DNA of 64,000 nt from Prunus persica (lineage: Eukaryota > Streptophyta > Magnoliopsida > Rosales > Rosaceae). A program made the translations under genes and the position numbers. Shown piece by piece: positions 12,063 to 23,096 of this stretch. The number at the start of each line of letters is the position of its first letter. Position 1 is the stretch's first letter. Below the pieces are notes generated by a model. The model had not been told where the DNA came from. It saw only the letters and a list, made by a program, of their open reading frames with translations, and ran no database searches. The DNA lies in NCBI RefSeq assembly GCF_000346465.2, contig NC_034009.1, forward strand, positions 29,880,131-29,944,130. The letters are read 5' to 3'.

Positions 12063-12443
12063 TGGCACTATCCTATGTGGCCGACAACAGAATATAAGAT
12101 TGCATATTCAGCTTCTGTGCATCTGACATTCTGACCCACAAAACAAGAGGAAGAAAATAAATAACGACAACAAAATAGAGCTGTTTTTGGTTTTTACAAA
12201 GATAATAGATCGTATGCCACGTGTCCAGTTGTGCAGCTACGTGTCAACGTATTATGCGAGTGCGTAGAGTATTATGGTGTTCCGTAGAGTAGATGGGGTT
12301 TACTTACGACTCCAACAAAAGTAGAAGCTGCTGGCCTTTTTTTCTTTTAACCCTTCCCTACTTCTTCCTCTAAAAGGAAAGAAGAGACAAAAGGAAATAC
12401 TATTGGGGGTAGGCCCATCACTACCGTACACGTGGCACACGTG
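11532..12443. promoter_or_regulatory. Cluster of five perfect CACGTG (G-box) palindromes
   Basis: CACGTG occurs at 11532-11537, 11598-11603, 12218-12223, 12429-12434 and 12438-12443; further ACGT cores lie nearby (TACGTGTC near 12239). The last two are 9 bp apart. G-boxes bind bZIP and bHLH factors. No gene start is seen beside them: both flanking genes end toward this region. Confidence 0.4.
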
Positions 12444-13582
12444 AACATGAGTTGGGATCCAATAATTCAAGTGGCCCACAAAGGAAGGGGGAGCTTGAGT
12501 TTGGGTTTTGACCCAAACGTGAAAAGCTGTTTTCACAAGGCCATGTTTGGCGCTCACTTAGTTGAAGACAAAGCTTAGGTGGAATTGATTTTGAGGATAT
12601 GCTGGTGGTGCTGGTGCTGTTGGGGTTAAAGACAAGAAGATCACAATCAAAGCTTATAATATTGTAGTGATTAGTGACGATGGGCCCAACTGCAACTCTT
12701 TGTTTAAGTTTAATTAAACCTGGTTTCAGGTACAATTTTGTCATCAACCGACTAAATCAGGTACTAATTATGAATGCATCTATGATCTCATGGTTTCTGC
12801 ACTTTTTGGATATGCAATCCAAAAAGCACAAATTATGTGGGGGATTGAAGTGAACAGTTTGAATGAACCCTACAATTTCCAAATCCAATCCTCACTTGAA
12901 ATTGAAATGATTAATATGAGAATGCTTATGGTCCATTTCCTTTAACAACACTGTGAGAAGATATTTAAGCTGATCAGCAACAATTTGATCTGTTCATAAT
13001 TCTTCTTTTAAATCAACAGACTGAGAAAACCATCTCAAAAGGAAGAAAACTTGGGTTGGGCATGCATGTGAATCTTCAATTTTAACAAACAAAAGTTCAT
13101 TATATAGGAAGTGAAAAGCTTAGGCTTTAGTTGCTTTGACCTTCTGAGGTAACGCAGAGGCTTTAGGGAGGTGATGATTGAAGAAACTTTATACCTCCCT
13201 CTTTTTTGAATCTTCATAGTCGCAAATTTAAGGCCAGAATCACATGAATGTTGATCATTGAATCTCAATCATATAAACATAACAAAAGCAAGCTTGTAAT
13301 ATACAGAGAGGATGAGGAACACTAACAACTCTAGCTTGTAATATAAATATCAAACTTTATATTATGCTATCCGATGTACATATCTAGCCCCGCAAGGCCA
13401 ACCCATGCAAAATTTTGTTTCAACTTCCTGACAGAAGAACATTGCTGCTATTTACACTCAACCAAGAAGATCAAGATAGAAAAAAAGGGGGGAAATTAAG
13501 AAGAAGAAAAAAGGAACCAAAATCTTCTTGCCCATCATGCCATGGACTATTGGGACTTTTAAAACTTTAGCTAGGACTTGAA

Positions 13583-13729
13583 TTAATCATGCCAGCAAAG
13601 GAGCATGACCACACACCTCCTTATGATGTAAAGCCTGGCTCTTTGCTCTCTGAGGACCCCTCCAAGTCCTTTGCTTGAAGAAAGCCTTCTCTTGCTGCCT
13701 GCCATGGTGGAATTGCTCACAATCTTCAT
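13583..13729 (-). CDS. RTFL17: RTFL/DVL (ROTUNDIFOLIA-like) micropeptide
   Basis: A single-exon gene of 48 codons on the minus strand. The C-terminal RTFL domain (about residues 23-48) is clear: [17 protein letters not shown] followed by VVMLLCWHD and a stop. RTFL/DVL peptides are small membrane-associated plant proteins that alter polar cell proliferation and organ shape when overexpressed. I chose the ATG at 13729 because the frame farther upstream (to 13786) opens only with TTG. A TATA-like sequence (CTATAAGA on the minus strand, about 13859-13866) lies about 130 bases upstream of the ATG. The gene number is inferred from gene order beside GATL3 and RAV, as at Arabidopsis At1g13245; the STN7 neighbour would equally point to RTFL15. 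Confidence 0.9.
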   Translation of the reverse strand: MKIVSNSTMAGSKRRLSSSKGLGGVLREQRARLYIIRRCVVMLLCWHD

Positions 13730-16702
13730 ATCTTTACAATCTGTTTTGTTTTTCTCTTTGACTGGTGCTGAGTTTTTGCAAGTCAAATGAGGGTTTTTGA
13801 GGGAATGTGCTTGTGTGAATTGGTTTCAAAGTGCAAAGGCCAAAGGGAGGTTCAGCTTCTTATAGAAAGAGGAGGAGGGGGGTGTGGTCCAATTGCTCAC
13901 ACGATCAGATTGGTCTAAACAAAGAGCCAAGGATGGGGCATGAAAGGGTGTGAAGTGCCCCCAAACTCACCAGACAACACCCAAATGGAGCCCACAACCC
14001 ACTTTGGAATCCATACCTCAAGCAACACATAAGAAAATGATAAGACAATCCAAACAAAACAAGGACCCCTCTCATCCTCTCCCCCTCACATGTAATATTG
14101 CTATGCCTACGTAGGTCTAATTTGGACTATTATATTTTATTATATTTTACTCTTTTTTTATTTGGGTAAATATATCAATATGTTTGTGTATGTAGGCATT
14201 ACCCACCAGCATAATGGGTCGGCCACTACTGACCACAAGGTAGCAAGTTTGTTTTTTTGGGAGTTTATGAGCTGAGCCTTCAAATTTTCTAAATGATGAG
14301 GTCATAATTCTGCAGCAAACCCCAAAATTTCCCCTCTTTTCTAGTGCTTTTCCTTGTTGTTTTTCTTTTTAACTTTTTTGTTGGATCCACCTAAACAGGC
14401 AATAGGATTAGGATAGGAGGTGGGAAGAAGTTGAATCCTACATAAGAATGCATAATAACTAACTTTAATCAGCATGATTTAAGACTCTAATGACTTCAGC
14501 TTATCATCATATAGACTATAAATAAATAGCAGAACCATATCTGTAGGGACAAGACAACGGCTTTGATAGCAATGTTAGGCTTTCCCTGTACCATGCTCCG
14601 GCAATTATTGCATATTTTAGGTGACCAGTGAGCACACAAGAAATGCAGATGATGAGGGTTCATTGTCATTTTTGCCTGGTTTCTATCAAAGATGATGTCA
14701 TTATACTTTCACTGTGTAACAAACAAGGCTTGTTGAGAAGTGGGTTTCTTAAAACATGGACATTTTTTTCCGCTTGGCTTGTTCTTTCAGAATAAAGGCC
14801 AGAAGTTGAATTTGCTGATTCATCTCATCATGATGATGATGATATATATATATGTGTTATTTGCAGAGTAGGCATGCAGTTGAGAGAGTAAGATTTGCAG
14901 AGCTTGCACTTTAGACAGAGACTGAAATATTTGGTGGGCAATGTGACAGACAAAGTTGTCTGTGTGTGCTAAATGAGACACTGGGAATATATGGAAAGGG
15001 CAACTAAAAAATATATTATGATGATGAAGCCATTTGCATTTTGCAGTGGATCAAAAGGCCCAAGATTTCCCAAGCAAAGCGAAGCAATTATATAAGACCT
15101 GAAAACCCAAGTGATATTAATTTATAGGTACCTTATGCTTCACCAGAAGCAAAGCAAACCAACCCACTTGCTCTGTCTCGTGCTCCTCCCATTTTTTTCT
15201 CTGGAGGCCAACTTCCAATAAGCAAAATTTTCCATTTTTTTTATTCTTTCTCTGAGCAATTTTAAGCTGTCAATATCTAATCAGGCAAATCATAGATTAC
15301 ACCCAGATTAGAGCTAGAAATTGGTGCTAATTAGTCTTAATCTCTGAGTCTGAGAGCACTATATTCAAAGCGTCTCATGTTATGTTTGTTGTTCCAAATG
15401 CACTTGAACAAAAAAAAAAAAAAATCTGGCTTGGTTGTACTGAACAAGAAGGCCAGACAGAGTTGCACGTGAAGTTCTCGTGATTTACAATGTCATTGCC
15501 TGTAACATAATATTAAACCTTATCTCTAAAGCCCTGAATTATATTTGTTCTTGATGCTTCTATTAAAAGCAACTTCAGATTCAATTCCTTCCTTCTGCAA
15601 CATGTTGAGTTGTGCTTCCTTCCACAGCATTTCCTCTGCAATTTCAAATTCAAATTCAAAATGGCAATCAACTAGAAGCTTAGCTAGCATCAACCATGAA
15701 CATGTGAAAAAACATCTGTGGATTGTACGGACTTGAGTGGCAACTACAGTTGTATTCTTACATGCATATCGGATTTTGGCAGGCTTTTCTTTAAAGGAAG
15801 CTTTGATTTGAATAATTTTAAGCCACGTTCTTGAATTAATGTGCGTCAATTACAGCTTTTAATTGCCGTACACTTCAATTTCCTAGTGAATTATTGTGTT
15901 CGTGCTCTTTGACCACATAGCCAGCATGGTCATTTGCATGGCTGGTTCATGGTTAAGATAATCATATAATTACGTAGTGTAGCAAATTTTGACGAAATGG
16001 GGAATTCTGCAAACAAAAAAATGAAAAAGAAAAATCTATGAAACACAAAGAAAGAAGCCCAACTCGGCCAACTGGGTTTTGGTCAACTGGTTTTGCTGTC
16101 GGTGGACGCGTCAGATTGCTTGCTTAAATGACTAACTCCAAATCACACTAGAGGCGGACCCGTCGATCCATCCCAGAGTCCAACTACGAGTATTAGGTTT
16201 GCCAAGTCCATTTGCCAGAAATAAAATGACAACAATTTAGGGTAAAAATTGGGAATAAGTTACTTACTAATGTTTAAAACTTGATCCTATATTCAAGTTA
16301 GAGGAAGGCAATGACAGAGAAAGAAGGTAAAAAGGCAAGAACACGAGCAGAATAATCATGTTGCCTAGTTCAAGTGTATCACAGGCTCACACAGCCTGGA
16401 TATTGAAAGACTCAGAATATTTTTATTCTTTTGGTCAAGTAGGACTGAGAATGCTTGCTTGTAGTTGCAGTTCATGGAGGACTGTGTCATAAGATTTATA
16501 ATCCATATTCCAAGTCCTTGCACGTGTGCTCAAAATATATGGGATTTTGTTTCTGGGAGGAACCAGTATTCGAGGTTTGTTTCTATTAGATTCCAGCTAC
16601 TTTCTGTCATGTTTAAACATAATTCTATATCACCAAGTTGGTCAGTTGAGACTGCTACACAACATTTACAAAAGGAGGAAAAAAAAAGTATCTTCACGAA
16701 CT
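13730..16702. other. Upstream region of the RTFL gene and downstream of STN7
   Basis: About 3 kb with no gene. The part next to 13730 should be the RTFL promoter and leader. The rest is AT-rich with short runs such as GATGATGATG (near 14831), AT repeats (14842-14852) and a 16-base A run near 15410. A minus-strand frame at 15526-15849 opens with TTG and matches nothing known. Confidence 0.5.
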
Positions 16703-19700
16703 TCAATCCTCTCTGGGAATCCACCTGCTCCACCAGAGACTCTTCCTACGTTGGTTAAGCTCATCCATGCTCTCATTCAATGTTCTTACAATCTTCCTCT
16801 GGAGCCAAAGAGCTGAAGCAAGAGCATTTCTTCTTGCAGCACTTGCCTTCTTCTTATTAGGCTCCATTTCCTGCACAATATAGAAATAAAGATCACTGTG
16901 CATACAAATCCTAAAAAGAATACGGTTTACTGATTTCTGAACTTAGTTCAGGTACAAACTCTGAGGTCCTGGAGCTGAGCTTCTGTGAAGCCACCGTCCT
17001 GCTGGGTTCCGGATCTTGCCATTAGCCGAATAATCCATTTGGCAGCCTCCCCATAATCTTGTTGTGTATATCGAAACAGTTGCAGCCTCATATTCTGCAT
17101 CAAGGACAGAGCCAACAGGCCTTCCTTGTCAAAGTAAGGATATGCTAAGGCTGTTTTTGCACTGATTCTTTGTCTTGCTTTGTATCGAACCATTGATGTC
17201 AAGAGTTCCCATCCAATTCCACCATCCAAATCCAACAGCTCAAAACCTCTTCGTAGTTCGGCGCTAGCACGAGGCTCGGCGCTTTTCCTCCATGCAACCA
17301 AGTCATAATCACACCTTTTTAGTTGACGGTTGAATTGAATTAGGCTGTTGTCACTCCGTAATCCTGGGAATGCCTACAGGAAGAAGACTAGCAGTATGAA
17401 CCCTTCAAAACCCCCATATTTATAAACATGAAACTGAACGTGTGTGACAATAAGAAGTTGAATGAATATCAGTCAATTAGTTAGTATAACAACTATAGCT
17501 ACCTAGCAATTTTTGTCACTCACCATTTGTAGGAATATGAGCCCGGCACTGTAGATATCAAATCTATCAGGCAAATTCATCTGTTTAAGACCATATAATC
17601 AAAAACCATTAAAGCAGTCAGCTGCCTGAGAAAGTAAGCTAGCTATAATCAAAACCAAATTCACAGTTAATATTCCACCTGCCATAGAACTGGGGAAAGT
17701 GCTGTTGCCACTGGAGCAGAGGGAGCGGATGGCGTTTGTGTGCTCATGATGTATTGCTCTGGTGCAGCATATCTGAAAAGGGAAGGATCCAAAGACATCA
17801 TGAATGCCTTCTGATAGGAGAACACTACATCAATTTGAGTGAGATGCTATAAGAAAACTGAACCTAGGTATTACTAAAAATATGTAAATCAGAAGGATAC
17901 CCTTTTAAGACTGATGATTCAGCTAGCATTCATTCAGAAATCAAATATCATATATTCGATTATCATTCAAGTCTCATGTATTACAAACTTCACAAACTGC
18001 AGGCTTTTTGCTGAAACTTTTTAAAAATATTTTTTGCCCTGGCCTCCATCTGGATAATTTTTTGCAAATCAAATTAAACTGTGGGAGTTTCTGTTTTATC
18101 AGTACTTAGGATCATTTCAAGGTGCATTAGCCTGACGAAACTGATACTATTTTAAGGTATCCCTCCAGACGACATTAACTATATTAGTGCTGAAAATTTA
18201 GTTCTTTCGTCCATAGATGTAAAGTAGAAACTGAAACTCATCATTCATTGTCTTCTCCAAGTAGAGGTTTACCTTGGATCCAAAAGAAACTCCTTTGGAA
18301 TATAGTTGATGCCAACTCGCAAATCTGCTGCAGCTCCAAGATCAATGATCTTGAATGTTCGAGAGCCTGCTCATTGTTAAAATAGCAATAGGAAATGTTT
18401 AAACTCTGAGAATAATTGAACTTTTCCAGTTCCTCCATTGACTCAAATACAGCATGCCATTAGTATTATTACCTTCGGAGAAAATAACATTCTGTGGTTT
18501 TATATCCCTATGTACAATCCCTGTTGAGTGAAGACCATCTAACGCAAATAACAGTTGTCTCATAATTGTTTGAATGATCCTATTTTCCCTTTCCAAACCC
18601 TTTGGCAAGTCCTGGACCTTTCCAAGAATCATGGTTTCTACCTGAATTTTATGTGACCATCAGTGAAGTTAACAGTTGTAGAATGGAATTAAACCAAAAT
18701 TTACTGTAAAAATAAGAAGCAACATGTAACCAGCAATTAACATGCCAAGTCCCATTATCATTAATTTTTCCAAAATTTTCCTTTTGAACCAAAGATCAGT
18801 TTAAACATAGATGATGGAGGAACCATGGAAGCTTGTAGCATACTGTTGGTAAAGAATATCTAAATTTTGGTCATAATTAATAACTAGACTGAAAGTAGCC
18901 TGCTAGGATGTTAATTATGACAAAGAAATCATCAGTTTCACACCAAAAATGGTTAATGCTGGCAATTTATAGGGCAACCAAAAGGCTGATGAGAGAAAGT
19001 ACCAACATTATAGGGAAAGTCTTTACTTTGCATCAAATCATACAGCGTGGCTTCCCCTTCAAATTGCCATATAAGCCAATATTCAGCTCCCTTCTTTGAA
19101 GAAGTCTGCAACAAGATTCATGGTATTAATTCTTATAATGGGGATAGAACTAGAATGTACAATGGAATGAGCTATCAAAGAATTCTTTTTCGATCTTTAG
19201 AGATAATGATACCCTTAAAATCATATGATACTAGTATGCATTATAGAGCAACACCTCGAGAAAGCCGTACTTAAAAGCAGCACAACTATTTGCACACGCC
19301 CTTCGCACACGTTCATTCATCCAAATCTCCACAGCACCATATTCGGTGGCCTTCTTCAACACAAAGTCACCTTCTTTCTAGTGTCAACCAAAAAAATAAC
19401 ACATTAGCATATCATATTCTCATACTCTTCTTTTCTTTTCTTTCTTCCAATGTGAGAAGACACTGCCCATTTGACAATACAAGTGAGCTCCTTATCAAAA
19501 CCCAGACTTTTGACACAAATCAAAATTGAAGTAATGATTGCAAAGGCAAATTAAGCAATACTTGTTGAAATCATATAACTCAATCTTTGAACTCAATCCA
19601 TTTGATATGTTCAAAATTTAATTCATTCACAAGACCAAGTAAAATCACAAATTTATGTAAAGAAATTCAATTAAGTACTTGATACCTTGGAAGAAGACTT

Positions 19701-20309
19701 CTTATTAGCCAATGAACCTTTGTAAACCACTCCAAAAGCTCCTTCACCCAACTTTTTCCCCAAAACAAAATCATCCTGTCCCACAAAACCAAACACAAAA
19801 CAAACTTGAGATTCACAAATAAAATCCAAAATCAGACCAAAAATCAGCCAAAAACCAACCTTCCTGTAAGTGGGTCTAAAAAGCCTCTCAATAAAAGCAA
19901 GCACAAACATGTCAAAGAACCCAGGAGCCACACCAGGAGTGGCCCATAGATAAGATAGGGCACTCAGAGCCAAAATAGCACCAGGGGCTGTGAGTGTTAA
20001 GCCATTAGACTTTGGAAGAGTGCTTCTGTATATGATATCACCGCACTCCATGACTGTACACGGAAGCCCCACTCCCACGCCCAAAAAGAGGTCCTGAACC
20101 GCATGGATCAACTCGCCGCCGCCAGAGGCGAAAACCAGCAACGCTTTCGGGTTGGAGACAGTCATTGATCTTGAACTGGGATGTGGTTCGAAACTGGGTT
20201 TATTAATTCTAAGCTTCTTGCCCAGAAATGGTGATGTGGGTTTTGATTTGTGAGGGTGGAGCTTGGCCACTCCTATACTAACTCCACCGGCTGCAACAGT
20301 AGCAGCCAT
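16703..20309 (-). CDS. STN7: STN7, thylakoid state-transition Ser/Thr protein kinase
   Basis: Ten exons on the minus strand: 20309-19860, 19775-19686, 19377-19255, 19105-19007, 18641-18473, 18366-18273, 17772-17679, 17580-17524, 17373-16960, 16870-16703; predicted 585 residues. There is an N-terminal plastid transit region, then the stromal/lumenal segment with LPCTVMECG. Its two cysteines (about C84 and C89) correspond to the redox-sensing pair of Arabidopsis STN7. One membrane span follows (about 104-127), then the kinase domain: [10 protein letters not shown] (160-169), HRDIKPQN (298-305), DLG in place of DFG (319-321). STN7 phosphorylates LHCII when plastoquinone is reduced, driving state transitions. 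The C-terminus ends SRWIPRED. The 5' leader carries a long CT repeat 11 bases from the ATG. The exon 4/5 border is ambiguous by four bases, but both choices give the same protein. Confidence 0.96.
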
Positions 20310-20314
20310 GGCTG

Positions 20315-20366
<52 letters not shown>

Positions 20367-22028
20367 CTTTCAGAACTTGTATGGGTGAAAATCCAGATAC
20401 CTATAGTCGCTGGCTTACTTCAAAAATGTCTTTCAATCTTAGATTCTATCTCTTTCGAAGGTGTTTTCTTTTTTTCTCCTATTTTCCAGTGACCGTTATT
20501 TTGTGGAGGGAAATGGCTCAATGGGATTGATGGCTAATAATTCACCAAAAAATGAGAGATTGACACGTCAACACATGCACCACAGAGTTGGAGTGGGACC
20601 TTCATGTGCATCGTGTATGGAAAAATAAAAAAGACAAGACTAATTGGGCTTGGGGAAAGTAGCAAAACCCATGTTTGAACTGTCTTTTGCTATGCAACGC
20701 AGTAAGGCACAACTTGAACTTGCCCACCACAGAAAAAATCTGCCTCATTTCATTTGCCTGCTCAGAGTTAGAAGCCCATGAACAAAAAATGAAAAAAAAC
20801 GCCCACAACATATAGTTTTCTTTTGCTGGGCTTTCCTTTTCTGTTATATTATTATTAATTTGCATCTAAGATTAATGTGTCTGTGGTCAGTTGTTGACGG
20901 TGGTTGTTGTCCTTGTAGCCTTTTAGACAATGGGCTTGAATGAGCACGGGAGGGACGACTCACTTTGGTTGGAACTTGGAACGTGAGTGCATTTATCATC
21001 CACTCCAGGCTCCAGCTGTCGGTGGCTCAATTTTTACTGCACTGCACTGCACCATGGTTGGTTGCTGCCATTATGCCATCGCAGCGAGAAATATTTAGTT
21101 GCATTTTGCTATTGTCGATGAATAATATTATATTATTTATGTCATAACGTTATTATTGATCGAAAATATTAAAATAGTAATATTTTCGTTTCATAGAAGT
21201 TTTTCTTCATAGCAGATTGCTCAACCTCAAATTAATGAAAGGCTATACTTTATATAATAATTTCTTTTCTTTATTGAAAAATCGAATCACTGCTTTCACT
21301 GTTTTCAGGTCTGAGGCATCACAACATCCCATTCAAAACAAGAAACTTATGAATGATATATGTCTTCTAAGTCCTCTTCATCACAAGTATGTATCACCCA
21401 ATTTTAATTTGCAAAACCGAACTTTGTTCTAACAAATTCCTAACAACCAAAACGCCCCCGTATTTACAGTAAAAGAAACAAGTGGGTAGGTTGGGAAGAA
21501 ACTTTTTCTTTTTTCTTTTTCAATGATTGTACTCCAAAAGTGAAAAGTAGTAAACACCTTTGATACATTCCACTTCCACTACCTACAATATCTATTTTTA
21601 GTCTTTTACACACACAAAAGAAACGAAAAAAACAAAAAAGAATGCGCATCTTTCATTTCCAAATCTTCACCAAATACCCACCCATTGGGTCATTGGGCCA
21701 TTGGGCCATTGGGCCATTCCACTTCACCTACCATAATTACCAGACCATACTTGGCCTTCGTAGATATTTCAAATTCTTACCACGCACCGACGATTTATCA
21801 CCTTCCTCATCAAAATCCATTCCTTTTTCTTCAACACGTGTCCACTAACACTACCCCCGCCATTGCCAGTCAAATTCCCCTTTAACCGCTGTAAATCCGA
21901 ATGCCTTAAACCAGCCCAGACAAAAAGGACATTCATATTGTCGGATTTATCCCCACCGCCCCCGTCGCGTGCCAGCAGAGCAGAGATCGTCGGACATAGC
22001 GCAAGCCTCCGTGAATCACGATGCGGCT
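20310..22028. other. Region between STN7 (upstream side) and GATL3-like gene (downstream side)
   Basis: About 1.7 kb. It starts with the GA/CT microsatellite of the STN7 leader. It also holds an 11-bp perfect inverted repeat (21161-21171 with 21178-21188, CGAAAATATTA) and a short repeat of CATTGGGC words (about 21683-21717). The 21720-22028 part is the 3' flank of the GATL gene. No further gene is seen. Confidence 0.5.
20320..20365. repeat. (GA)n microsatellite in the STN7 5' leader
   Basis: About 22-23 GA units, read as CT in the STN7 transcript direction, ending 11 bases before the start codon at 20309. CT-rich leaders are common in plant plastid-protein genes. Confidence 0.95.
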
Positions 22029-23096
22029 TCAGCTATCAGAGAACAACGACGAATGACGGTACAGATCATAGGGGGCCCACAAGCTATCCAACGGACACGG
22101 CCGCTTCGAGTCCAGTCTCAACCACGGCTTCCCCTTCCCGCTCCAATGCAGCAGGCTCACGGGCCCAGGGTGGAGGTCCCTACACAGCCCCTCCAGGTTG
22201 TCACCGCCAAGCCCGTGCTGGTTCCACCTGTGCTCCACTCCCTCCACGTCACCCGCGAAAACCAACAGAAACGGAGGCAGCGACCCCAGCTCGTATATAC
22301 GACACCGTTTCTGCACCCTCATCCAGTGCTCCAGCTTCTCCGTGTACTTTCCCTCCCTCCATTTCCACAGATCGATCACCATCACCCCCGTGTTGAAATA
22401 GCACGCCCTCCGACCCTTAAACGACGCCGCGAATGCCGCGTTTGACCAGAATTTCGGGGTAAAGTAGTTGGTGAAGTTGGCGTGGCAATACTCCGGCGCG
22501 CCGAGCACGCGCCTTCCGAGGTTTATGCTCCACAGCTTCTCCACGTCGTCGACGACGATCAAATCGGAGTCGAAGTAGATGATGCGGCGGACGCTCGACG
22601 GTAAAAGATCGGCGAGGTAGATTCGCGCGTAGTTCAGGGGCTGGTCCAGGGCGCGCCGTACAGAGTAGGAGATCTTGCCTTTCACCAGGTTGGAGTCGAA
22701 GTGATAGAGGTGGAAGGTGAGGTAGGGGAAGGTGGAGGTGATGACGTGGCTGAGGAGGTCGGAGGGTCGGCGATTGTGGTGCGAGGCGGCGATGAAGTGG
22801 AAGACGATGTTCTCGGGGCACGTGGCGTGCTGGAGGACGGAGAAGACGCCGGCGATGGAGCCGCGGAGGTAGGTGGTGTCCAAGGTCATGGCGATGTGGA
22901 TGATGGAGGGATTGTAGTGGGAGTGCTGGTCCAGTGAGGACCATGCGGTCCGGGGACATCCTCTTCCATTCCGAAATGCAGGTGCTTCTCGAAACTTCGG
23001 GAGCTGGACGGCGGCAGATGTCGCCGGAAATTTTACGGTCACGGTGAGGACGAGGACGATGAGGAGGAAATAGAGGAGACCATGGTCCGGTGGCAT
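22029..23096 (-). CDS. GATL3: GATL3/4-type galacturonosyltransferase-like protein (GT8 family)
   Basis: An intronless minus-strand gene of 355 residues. The N-terminus has a hydrophobic signal or signal-anchor ([15 protein letters not shown], about residues 7-21). GT8 features follow: [22 protein letters not shown], the metal-binding DxD in [11 protein letters not shown], then [36 protein letters not shown] and the C-terminal HWSGKGKPW. The family acts in the secretory pathway on pectin or xylan synthesis; GATL1 is PARVUS. The exact activity of this clade is unproven. The frame is open upstream to 23285, but MPPDHGLL at 23096 fits the family start and places the signal segment at the N-terminus. 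Being intronless is usual for GATLs. The symbol rests on sequence class plus the neighbouring RAV gene. Confidence 0.93.
   Translation of the reverse strand: MPPDHGLLYFLLIVLVLTVTVKFPATSAAVQLPKFREAPAFRNGRGCPRTAWSSLDQHSHYNPSIIHIAMTLDTTYLRGSIAGVFSVLQHATCPENIVFHFIAASHHNRRPSDLLSHVITSTFPYLTFHLYHFDSNLVKGKISYSVRRALDQPLNYARIYLADLLPSSVRRIIYFDSDLIVVDDVEKLWSINLGRRVLGAPEYCHANFTNYFTPKFWSNAAFAASFKGRRACYFNTGVMVIDLWKWREGKYTEKLEHWMRVQKRCRIYELGSLPPFLLVFAGDVEGVEHRWNQHGLGGDNLEGLCRDLHPGPVSLLHWSGKGKPWLRLDSKRPCPLDSLWAPYDLYRHSSLFSDS

Larger units (their letters stand above)
9486..13582. other. Intergenic region between SOG1 and the RTFL gene
   Basis: About 4.1 kb between two convergent genes. It holds the end of the SOG1 transcript, a 112-bp tandem repeat (10142-10475) inside a GC-richer island to about 10740, a poly-A run of 28 (12031-12058), and five CACGTG palindromes between 11532 and 12443. 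I see no ORF with a recognisable protein and no tRNA. Confidence 0.5.

Noticed and set aside
15526..15849. Minus-strand frame of 107 codons
   Set aside because: Starts with TTG, has no known motif and lies in AT-rich spacer.
21863..22445. Plus-strand frames opposite the GATL gene
   Set aside because: Low-complexity shadows of a well-conserved GT8 frame on the minus strand.
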